A stretch of 12,970 bases of DNA from NCBI GenBank assembly GCA_964562165.1, contig CAZLRZ010000024.1, positions 1-12,970 on the forward strand, written 5' to 3'. The stretch is from JAKQLP01 sp964562165. GTDB taxonomy: Bacteria > Patescibacteriota > Dojkabacteria > B142 > OLB20. The notes beneath the pieces are model-generated. The model was given only the letters and a program-made list of their open reading frames with translations. It was not told the origin of the DNA and did not search any database. The position numbers and the translations under genes were made by a program. Shown here piece by piece: positions 1 to 6,404 of the stretch (within the stretch, counting starts at the first letter, position 1; every line of letters starts with the position of its first letter).

Positions 1-1994
1 AAAAAACCACCTTCAAATTCTTCATCGTTTGCTTCGCCTATTAATCTTTTTAGGTTTTCTGCTTCTTGGTATTCGGACATATCTAATCGGATCATCAATT
101 TTTCATCTCCAAAGTATTCTGATGCCAAGGCTTTTGCCAATTCAGTTTTACCAACTCCCGTTGGACCAAAGAATAGAAAACTTGCAATTGGTCTGCTTGT
201 GTTTTGAAGACCGGCCTTGGCGCGCCTCATAGCATTTGAGACGGCCTTAACTGCTTCGTCTTGGTCAATTAATTTTTTATGGATTTGATCTTCAAGCTTA
301 ATAAGTTTGTTTGATTCGGTTTTTGATAAAGCACCCACATTTACACCAACTTTTGCAGAAACGACTTCATCGACCTGATGTTCTGAAACAAAGGTGAGAC
401 CTGAAATTTGAGATTTTGAACAGGTTTCTTCAAGCAGTTCGATTGCCTTATCAGGTAATACTCTATCAAATTGGTATTGATGCGAAAGTTTTACGGACTT
501 TAACAAAGCATCAAATTCAATGTGAAGTTTATATTTTTCTTCAAAATTTGGGACAAAATCCATTAAAATCTGCACGGCAAGAGCATCAGATGGTTCAGCC
601 ATTTCAACATTGCTGAACAAAGTTGATAATGCGGTTTGAGGTTCAATATGTTTTTTATAACCTTCTGGATTTGTTGAGGCAATAATTCTTAACTTGTAAT
701 TGTCAATTCCCTTAACAATTAAATTGATTATTTCTTGAGAATATTCATTACGGATATTCACCATTTGATCAATATCTTCAAGGACTAAAATGATGTTTCC
801 GGCCTTATAGACTTCCTCGAGAACGTTTTCGAGAATCGCTTTGAATTCATTAATGTCTTTTGACAAGGCAAACGCACGATTGAATTCAAAGCTAACCAAG
901 CGTTTATCCTGAATTTCTTTTGGGACATCTTCGACTACCATTTTTACCCCTAGGCTTTTTATAAATGTAGTCTTCCCTACACCCGGCGCTCCAATCACTA
1001 ATGTGGCGCTTGAATCTCCTTCTTGCACAAGTTGAACTAATTTTAAAATCTCTTCGTCTCTACCAATTGAATACACAAAGCCTTCTTTTACAATTTCTGC
1101 AGTAAAATCTCTTGAGAACTTTTGCAAAGTTTGGCTGAATCTCGATGTAAAGCTTCTGTTGACGCTATTGATCGGCTTCAAAATTGATTTTTCCAGGAAC
1201 CTCTTTTGATATTTTTCACGAGTGGATTCGTTTTGAATCCATAATCGGAGGGAATTAATATTTTCAGTAGAAATTTCTTTTTTAAATAGTATGTTTTTAA
1301 GGGGGTTTTCACATAGAAACAAAAATACCGCAATTTCATCAAATCTTTCAAAATCCGAAGTGAGTGAAATAATAAAGCCTTGCAAAAAGATTTCTCGAAT
1401 CCAAACTTCTTGATGCAGATTGGATTCTAAAGATAATCTATTTGAAATCTCTCTAAAATCCATCAAAGTTATACCCAATCTAGGTATTATCTTCTGAACG
1501 TTTTCGGCTTCGAGAATATAATCTAAAAAGTTTTTTAAAAAATGATTAGGATCTTCTCGTAAAACATCATCTAAAATATTCAATAATCCATTAGATATGT
1601 AATTTTCGATATTAACCTTTGTGACTTTTTTGTCCTCAATTCTTTTTTGAAGTTGATTTAGATCTTCACTTCTTAAAGTATCGTAAAAAGCATTTCGATC
1701 TCGTTCTAAATAGAATGCATAAACGAAAAGTAGAAAAGCTCCCCAAAAAATTTGCCCTTCAATATTATAAATATTGAGGAAATTCCAAATATAAAATCCA
1801 CCAATATTAATCAAATACACAAAATCAACGACCATCAATACTGTGGCGACGATTCTTAACAATAGTCCTAGCCCTTTGTCGAATTTCTCTTTTTCGTGAC
1901 GAATTCCATAATTTTTAAGTAAATAATTCCAATCGATCTTTAAATCGATCCCAGAATACGTTCCAAGTTGTTCAACACCTTTTAATACCTTCAT
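1..1994 (-). CDS. Membrane-anchored Clp/Hsp100-type double AAA+ ATPase (partial, C-terminus beyond window)
   Basis: Reading the minus strand from the ATG at 1994 gives 664 residues with no stop before the window edge. Two hydrophobic segments (about residues 43-63 and 80-96) form a membrane hairpin. A degenerate Clp-N-like helical region follows (about 125-265), then the first AAA+ module with Walker A GAPGVGKT (335-342). A short ClpA/ClpC-type linker precedes the second module, Walker A GPTGVGKT (610-617). The long ClpB/Hsp104 coiled-coil middle domain is absent. By family, Hsp100 proteins use ATP to remodel proteins or feed ClpP; here the work would occur at the inner membrane face. Odd points: module-1 Walker B reads VLED (404-407) instead of the usual hydrophobic-DE, and the usual KYRG pore loop is KDIN (379-382). 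The module-2 GYVG loop is replaced within LIGEANDEEFEGGF (651-664). The start is fixed by an ATGA overlap with the upstream membrane gene. ClpC-like is the best label; partnership with ClpP cannot be judged because the C-terminus is missing. Confidence 0.85.
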   Translation of the reverse strand, partial: MKVLKGVEQLGTYSGIDLKIDWNYLLKNYGIRHEKEKFDKGLGLLLRIVATVLMVVDFVYLINIGGFYIWNFLNIYNIEGQIFWGAFLLFVYAFYLERDRNAFYDTLRSEDLNQLQKRIEDKKVTKVNIENYISNGLLNILDDVLREDPNHFLKNFLDYILEAENVQKIIPRLGITLMDFREISNRLSLESNLHQEVWIREIFLQGFIISLTSDFERFDEIAVFLFLCENPLKNILFKKEISTENINSLRLWIQNESTREKYQKRFLEKSILKPINSVNRSFTSRFSQTLQKFSRDFTAEIVKEGFVYSIGRDEEILKLVQLVQEGDSSATLVIGAPGVGKTTFIKSLGVKMVVEDVPKEIQDKRLVSFEFNRAFALSKDINEFKAILENVLEEVYKAGNIILVLEDIDQMVNIRNEYSQEIINLIVKGIDNYKLRIIASTNPEGYKKHIEPQTALSTLFSNVEMAEPSDALAVQILMDFVPNFEEKYKLHIEFDALLKSVKLSHQYQFDRVLPDKAIELLEETCSKSQISGLTFVSEHQVDEVVSAKVGVNVGALSKTESNKLIKLEDQIHKKLIDQDEAVKAVSNAMRRAKAGLQNTSRPIASFLFFGPTGVGKTELAKALASEYFGDEKLMIRLDMSEYQEAENLKRLIGEANDEEFEGGF

Positions 1995-2320
1995 ATGCTT
2001 TTAAATATGAATAAAGAAATAATCGGTAAAACCGGTAAACACAAATAAAGGATAAACCCAACTAACAAAGCGACAGAATAAAGCAGCATAATAATTCCAC
2101 CAATTAATACCCACAAAAGCCTTATTGGGAAAGCAATCAGTTTGCCCTGCCAAGTTTCATCTTGGAAAAGGGGCTTAAAAAGATTTAAAAGCATAGGGAC
2201 TATGTTTAGGTAGGCTAAGAAGAATACCCAATCTGATAAAATTTTATTCAGATATTTTTTGGATTCAACAAAGTACCACCAAACCCAAAAGTTTATTATG
2301 TAATTCTGAATAAATTGCAT
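1991..2320 (-). CDS. Small multi-pass membrane protein coupled to the Clp-like ATPase
   Basis: A 109-residue very hydrophobic protein of no family I recognise. The N-terminus is aromatic (FWVWWYFV, residues 11-18). A first hydrophobic segment lies at about 31-50. A polar stretch (about 52-62, containing DETWQGK) follows, then a long hydrophobic block (about 65-106) that could span the membrane twice. No signal peptide or enzymatic motif is visible. Its TGA stop overlaps the ATG of the Clp-like gene as ATGA, so the two are translated in a coupled way. Because the ATPase itself has a membrane hairpin, this protein is a reasonable candidate for its membrane partner, adaptor or substrate-recognition subunit; that is inference from coupling only. 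No Shine-Dalgarno sequence is seen at a normal distance from the ATG. The gene lies about 94 nt downstream of groEL, separated by two hairpins. Confidence 0.72.
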   Translation of the reverse strand: MQFIQNYIINFWVWWYFVESKKYLNKILSDWVFFLAYLNIVPMLLNLFKPLFQDETWQGKLIAFPIRLLWVLIGGIIMLLYSVALLVGFILYLCLPVLPIISLFIFKSI

Positions 2321-2332
2321 TGGACAGATATA

Positions 2333-2364
2333 AATATCCCCTATAGTTTAGCATAGGGGATATT
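2333..2364. other. Perfect 12-bp inverted repeat upstream of the small membrane gene
   Basis: AATATCCCCTAT (2333-2344) pairs perfectly with ATAGGGGATATT (2353-2364) around an 8-nt loop. On the minus strand the downstream arm is followed by TATAT rather than a clean U-tract. It lies between groEL and the start codon at 2320. It may be a second part of the groEL 3' end, an operator, or a 5' leader structure of the membrane/Clp pair. The sequence does not decide among these. Confidence 0.5.
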
Positions 2365-2376
2365 AGATATGAACAT

Positions 2377-2400
2377 CTCCGGCTTTAAAAAAAGCCGGAG
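2377..2400. terminator. GC-rich hairpin after groEL, possible terminator
   Basis: CTCCGGCTTT (2377-2386) pairs with AAAGCCGGAG (2391-2400), a perfect 10-bp stem with a 4-nt loop, 13 nt past the groEL stop. By position it should end the groES-groEL transcript. However, on the minus strand the stem is preceded by an A-rich stretch and followed by ATGTTCATATC with no U-tract. The T-rich stretch (2401-2415) lies on the plus-strand side. It could be an RNA-stabilising 3' hairpin or a terminator for antisense transcription instead. Confidence 0.5.
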
Positions 2401-2413
2401 TAGTTTTAGTTTT

Positions 2414-4036
2414 TTACATCATTCCGTCCATTCCCATTCCACCCATTTGTGGTAAAGATTTTTCTTCTTTTTGGGGAAGTTCAACTACAACTGCCTGAGT
2501 TGTTATCAACATTTTTGAGACTGAAACGGCATTTTCTAGAGCAAGTCTTGATACTTTAACAGGATCAATTATCCCTGCCTTAATCATATCGACATATTCA
2601 TCACGTCTGGCATCGTAACCCTTTCCATTCCCTACATTACTTACAATTACGGCGCCTTCTTTTCCTGCATTTTCAGCAATTGTTCTAATTGGAGCTTCTA
2701 AAGCCTTTTTTAGTAAATCAATGGCGATTTTTTCATCACCAGAAACTACTAATTTATCTAAAACCTTGCTTGCATCAAGATAAGCAACTCCGCCTCCGGC
2801 AACTACACCTTCTTCTACTGCGGCTCTGGTTGCTTGAAGAGCATCATCCAAACGATCTTTTCGTTCGTGCATTTCGACTTCGGTTGCTGCACCGACTTGA
2901 ATAACAGCGACACCTCCAGATAATTTGGCTAATCTTTCCATTAACTTCTCTTTATCATAGTCAGAAGAACTTAAATCAATTTCTCGTCTGATTTGATCGA
3001 TCCTTGTATTAATTTCCTTTTTATTGCCTTTTCCATTAATAATTGTTGTTTCGTCTTTTCCGGCAATTACTTTTTCGGCTTTACCTAAATCAGATAAACC
3101 GGCAGTACTAATTTTTTTGCCTAATTCTTCTGAAATTAATGAACCACCTGTTAAAGTAGCGATATCTAAAAGCATTTCCTTTCTTCGATCACCAAAGGCC
3201 GGTGCTTTTACAGCAACAATATTCAAGATTCCCTTTAATTTATTAACTATCAAAGTGGCTAAAGCTTCGCCATCAACTTCGTCGGCAATAATGACAATGT
3301 CCTTTTTGCCTTCTTCTGCTATTTTTTCAAGTAATGGAAGCATTTCTTTGACTGACGAAATTTTGCCATCCGTAATAATGATGTATGGGTCCCTTATTTC
3401 GGCTGTTAATGAATCTGTGTTTGTTACAAAATATGGGGAAATGAAGCCTTTATCAAATTGCATTCCTTCTACATATTTTTCAACAATTCCAAAGGTTTGA
3501 CCTTCTTCTACAGTTACAACTCCTTCTTTACCGACTTTATCCATAACATTTGCAATAATGTCGCCAATTTCTTCGTCGTTATTGGCGGAAACCATTGCTA
3601 CTTTTTTGATGTCTTCTTTACTATTAACGGGCTTGCTCATTTTCTTTAATTCACCTACTACTGCTTGGAATGCCTTATCCAAGCCACTGCTGATTTCCAT
3701 TGGATTAGCGCCTGAGGTAATATTTTTAAAAGCATGACTAATGATTGATTGCGCTAAAACCACTGCAGTTGTAGTTCCGTCTCCGGCTCTTTCTACTGTC
3801 TTTGTTGCGGCCTCTTTTACTGATTGCGCTCCAATATTTTGCAATTTATCTTCTAAGTCGATATCTTTTGCAATTGTTACACCATCTTTAGTTATTTGTG
3901 GAGCGCCATAGGACTTTTCAATTAAAACATTGCGCCCTTTTGGCCCCAAAGTAACTTTTACTGTATCAGCTAAAATGTCGACACCTTTTTTTATTTCGTG
4001 CCTTGCATTGTCATCAAAAACGATTCTTTTTGCCAT
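2414..4036 (-). CDS. groEL: Chaperonin GroEL (Hsp60, group I)
   Basis: A full-length 540-residue group I chaperonin, the usual size. It assembles in the cytoplasm as a double-ring ATP-driven folding chamber capped by GroES. Family signatures are all present: TLGPKGRNV (29-37) and DGVTIAKD (51-58) near the nucleotide, and GDGTTTAVVLAQ (85-96), whose Asp contacts the Mg-ATP. The apical APAFGDRRKEML segment, the ATP-hydrolysis region DDALQATRAAVEEG and the Gly/Met-rich tail ending GGMGMDGMM also match. It is the second gene of the operon, 25 nt behind groES. There is no Shine-Dalgarno sequence; the leader is TTTTTAAAAATGG, identical to that of the bL25 gene in this window. Regulation is inferred from the promoter and CIRCE-like site upstream of groES. 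Nothing suggests loss of function. Confidence 0.99.
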   Translation of the reverse strand: MAKRIVFDDNARHEIKKGVDILADTVKVTLGPKGRNVLIEKSYGAPQITKDGVTIAKDIDLEDKLQNIGAQSVKEAATKTVERAGDGTTTAVVLAQSIISHAFKNITSGANPMEISSGLDKAFQAVVGELKKMSKPVNSKEDIKKVAMVSANNDEEIGDIIANVMDKVGKEGVVTVEEGQTFGIVEKYVEGMQFDKGFISPYFVTNTDSLTAEIRDPYIIITDGKISSVKEMLPLLEKIAEEGKKDIVIIADEVDGEALATLIVNKLKGILNIVAVKAPAFGDRRKEMLLDIATLTGGSLISEELGKKISTAGLSDLGKAEKVIAGKDETTIINGKGNKKEINTRIDQIRREIDLSSSDYDKEKLMERLAKLSGGVAVIQVGAATEVEMHERKDRLDDALQATRAAVEEGVVAGGGVAYLDASKVLDKLVVSGDEKIAIDLLKKALEAPIRTIAENAGKEGAVIVSNVGNGKGYDARRDEYVDMIKAGIIDPVKVSRLALENAVSVSKMLITTQAVVVELPQKEEKSLPQMGGMGMDGMM

Positions 4037-4061
4037 TTTTAAAAATTATAAAAATTAGAAA

Positions 4062-4361
4062 TTATTTAATTACTGCTAAAATGGATTCTTCGTCCATTAC
4101 TAAGTATTCCTCACCATCAACTTCGACTTCATCAGGTGAATATTTTTTGAATATGATTATATCTCCAACTTTTACGCTGAAAGGCATCCTTCGACCATCC
4201 ATAGCTAATCTGCCCAAACCTAAAGCCATAACTTCACCTCTTTGAGGCTTTTCTTTATCCATTGTTTCTGGAAGGACTATTCCACTTGCTGAGACTTTTT
4301 CGGAAACTCCAGGTTTAACTAAAATATTTCCACCCATTGGGACAATTTTTAATTTTGCCAT
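4062..4361 (-). CDS. groES: Co-chaperonin GroES (Hsp10)
   Basis: A 99-residue Hsp10 of normal length that forms the heptameric lid of the GroEL chamber. The mobile loop is recognisable (SASGIVLPETMDKEKPQRGE, about residues 24-43) and contains the IVL contact to the GroEL apical domain. The later KVGDIIIFKKYS and EEYLVMDEESILAVI segments match the beta-barrel core. It is the first gene of the groES-groEL operon. The ATG leader (TTTTTTACTATGG) has no Shine-Dalgarno motif. The promoter and CIRCE-like operator lie 33-103 nt upstream, giving a leader of roughly 65 nt, the longest inferred in this window. Confidence 0.98.
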   Translation of the reverse strand: MAKLKIVPMGGNILVKPGVSEKVSASGIVLPETMDKEKPQRGEVMALGLGRLAMDGRRMPFSVKVGDIIIFKKYSPDEVEVDGEEYLVMDEESILAVIK

Positions 4362-4393
4362 AGTAAAAAATTTTAAAAAGTAAAATTAAAAAA

Positions 4394-4420
4394 TTAGCAC
4401 TTGAAGAATTTGTTTGCTAT
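4394..4420 (-). promoter_or_regulatory. CIRCE-like operator (HrcA site) upstream of groES
   Basis: On the plus strand the half-sites are TTAGCACTT (4394-4402) and GTTTGCTAT (4412-4420), separated by exactly 9 nt. Against the CIRCE consensus TTAGCACTC-N9-GAGTGCTAA the matches are 8/9 and 6/9. The element sits just downstream of the predicted transcription start and ahead of groES, the classic position for HrcA repression of chaperonin operons. One half-site is degenerate, so binding may be weakened. hrcA is not in the window. Confidence 0.8.
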
Positions 4421-4434
4421 TTTCCTATTTATCG

Positions 4435-4464
4435 ATTCTAGAGCATCGAGATAAAATTTGTCAA
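4435..4464 (-). promoter_or_regulatory. Sigma70-type promoter of groES-groEL
   Basis: On the minus strand a perfect -35 TTGACA (4464-4459) is followed after 18 bp by TAGAAT (4440-4435), a 5/6 match to the -10 consensus. Transcription would begin near 4428, immediately before the CIRCE-like site, which supports repression by blocking RNA polymerase. The -35 lies only 14 nt from the stop codon of the upstream gene. Confidence 0.8.
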
Positions 4465-4472
4465 GAAAAGGC

Positions 4473-4501
4473 CGAAAACTAGTCGAGAGCCGAGGTTTTC
4501 G
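4473..4501 (-). terminator. Weak hairpin overlapping the stop of the baseplate-J-like gene
   Basis: On the minus strand CGAAAAC (4501-4495) can pair with GTTTTCG (4479-4473), a 7-bp stem with a 15-nt loop that includes the TAG stop. It is followed by GCCTTTTCTT. The loop is long and the U-tract interrupted, so termination here is doubtful and some read-through into groES is possible. Confidence 0.3.
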
Positions 4502-6404
4502 TTATGGATATCTTGGTAATATCATCGGGGATCATTTGCCATGCATAAGGAATATATGAAGGATTATACCTAATTGTAACCTGTTCTACTCCCGTAATGT
4601 TTTTGATGTATTCTTTTGATTCGTTAACTGATTTACCTTTAATTTCTCCCTTAAGAATATCAAGGTCTATATCATTTGCAGTAGATGCATTAGCTTTAAT
4701 ATCAAAGGTAGAAACCCCATCTTTGATGGTGATATTTTCAATAATAGGATCGCTTACGGAAACTTTAGCGACACTTAATTCGGATTTTAAGGCCTCCGAA
4801 AGGATTGTCTTTAAATCAGATTTCGTGACTCTCATAATGGACAATGTCATTTTGATATCTGCCGTGAAGTTATCAGCCTTTTCGTTTTCTTTAACATTAG
4901 TGGTAAAAGATACTTCGGTGAATTTTTCACTTCCAAGTAGTAATTGGTCTTCGACTGATAAGAGGTTTTTAATATCGGTTAATAATGTTGTTTTAATTTG
5001 TTCAACCATACTTGCCTTGAGGGCGTCAATATCTGCTTTTGAAAGGATATTGATCTCCGTTTTAGTACCACCGGTAATCTGTGAAATATTTGAAGCTGTT
5101 ACATCAGCAAATCCGGCTATAGTAAAATCTTGGATTGTTTCTTTTATGTTATATTCCTCACCAAAGTTTTCTGCTACTACTGTTCTTGTATCCCCTTTAA
5201 AGGCATCAATTGTAATGTCTTCTTGAGTTTTATACTTTAAATTATTATTTGCTTGATATGTGACAACTGTGCCAGCTTTAATCGTTACCGGTTTGTTTGA
5301 TGTATTCATAAGTGCCATCGAGCCTTTTGCATGCTCGCCTTCAAATCCTTTTCCTGTGGTAGCTGCTTCTGATGATAATGTACTTTCTTTTGTAATTTCT
5401 GTGGCTGGGACAACTAAGTTTTGAACATCGACTTGAACAATATCGGTTTTACCAGTTACCGTTCTTTTGGTAGCCATTTTGTTTTCACTGAATTTTATAT
5501 TAATGTCCACTGAAGAAAAGAAGAAAAAAGAAGCACCGAAAAAAACAAGAATAGCTAGAATAAACCCAATTAAAAGTTTTTTAATTGATACAACCTTAGT
5601 GATTTTTTTGAAAAAATCACCAATTTTGGTAAAAAATGTACCGCCAGAGTTGCGGGTACGATTTCTAAAAGTATCTCCTGCACTATTCAATTGTTCCGTA
5701 ACGTCCTGCCCAACTAGGCCCGGATTTCTTTTGTCCATATCTGCTATTTGATTCACTAATTCCGAATCACCTGTTAAGTTTACTACTTTTTCGGGATTAT
5801 TTCTATTCCTTTCAAGTTCAAGTAGCTCAAGATGTTCATTGATATCTCCGCCAGCATATATCTTTAGATTCCCAACATCCACGACCTTGGCTTTGATCCT
5901 TGGCTTTTGAACTATTGGTAAAGTTTCTATTTTGGGTTCGTCAATAATTTCTGCTTTCACCGGTTGTTCAGGCTGTTCGAGCTGTTCTGTTTGTTCGGTT
6001 TGGTCTGATTGTTCTTGAGTTACTGGATCTTCGCTAACTTTGCGATCACCTAAAAGTTCGGATTTAACTCTGTTGATGTCTTCAATTAATTTATCTTTAA
6101 ATGCTTTTGCTGCCATCCAAGAATCCTTGTCGATTTCACTAACTTTTTTGCTGATTATTAATCCTGCCTTTTCACCCAACCCAAATGAGCCTTCATTATC
6201 AGAAACTAGAATTGCTAGCTTGGGGGTTTTTAATAATTGTCTTGAAAGTATTTTTAGACTCACTGCGCTACTTATTAAAGCAGCAGTGCTTGGCACTATT
6301 AGGATTACTCGATTTGAAGGAGCGTTTAATATTTTTTCAACGATAAAGACTATTTCTTCATCGGGTTCTACAAATATTTTTAATGGTTTACTTGAATATG
6401 TCAT
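4479..6404 (-). CDS. Single-pass membrane protein with baseplate-J-like exterior, partner of the FtsA-like ATPase
   Basis: A 641-residue protein in three parts. Residues 1 to about 275 are cytoplasmic and begin with a compact alpha/beta domain (about 7-85, with RVILIVPSTAALISSAVSLK). An acidic/Gln-rich linker with TEQ/LEQ/PEQ repeats (about 126-147) and a charged stretch follow. One strong membrane helix sits at about 275-297 (LLIGFILAILVFFGASFFFF). The remaining ~340 residues would lie outside; the part around GKGFEGEHAKGSMALMNTSN (351-370) and IKAGTVVT (375-382) resembles the baseplate-J (gp47-type) fold found in phage and contractile structures. No signal peptidase site is seen. The start overlaps the stop of the FtsA-like gene as ATGA, so expression is coupled. 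Inference: a transmembrane link between a cytoplasmic actin-like ATPase and a cell-surface assembly. The family label is moderate and the function unknown. No other phage or injection-machine genes are nearby. Confidence 0.75.
   Translation of the reverse strand: MTYSSKPLKIFVEPDEEIVFIVEKILNAPSNRVILIVPSTAALISSAVSLKILSRQLLKTPKLAILVSDNEGSFGLGEKAGLIISKKVSEIDKDSWMAAKAFKDKLIEDINRVKSELLGDRKVSEDPVTQEQSDQTEQTEQLEQPEQPVKAEIIDEPKIETLPIVQKPRIKAKVVDVGNLKIYAGGDINEHLELLELERNRNNPEKVVNLTGDSELVNQIADMDKRNPGLVGQDVTEQLNSAGDTFRNRTRNSGGTFFTKIGDFFKKITKVVSIKKLLIGFILAILVFFGASFFFFSSVDINIKFSENKMATKRTVTGKTDIVQVDVQNLVVPATEITKESTLSSEAATTGKGFEGEHAKGSMALMNTSNKPVTIKAGTVVTYQANNNLKYKTQEDITIDAFKGDTRTVVAENFGEEYNIKETIQDFTIAGFADVTASNISQITGGTKTEINILSKADIDALKASMVEQIKTTLLTDIKNLLSVEDQLLLGSEKFTEVSFTTNVKENEKADNFTADIKMTLSIMRVTKSDLKTILSEALKSELSVAKVSVSDPIIENITIKDGVSTFDIKANASTANDIDLDILKGEIKGKSVNESKEYIKNITGVEQVTIRYNPSYIPYAWQMIPDDITKISITKTSALD

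Noticed and set aside
3024..3500. Plus-strand open frame of 158 codons
   Set aside because: It lies wholly antisense to the conserved groEL gene, with composition typical of a reverse-frame shadow and no recognisable motif.
4597..5226. Plus-strand open frame of 209 codons, Ser/Ile/Leu-rich
   Set aside because: It is antisense to the baseplate-J-like gene. The apparent hydrophobic protein is the reverse reading of a Lys/Glu/Thr-rich region; there is no promoter or ribosome site.
4479..6404. Prophage or contractile injection cluster based on the baseplate-J-like domain
   Set aside because: No tail, sheath, capsid, portal or integrase gene is in the window. The protein has a membrane helix and pairs with an FtsA-like ATPase.
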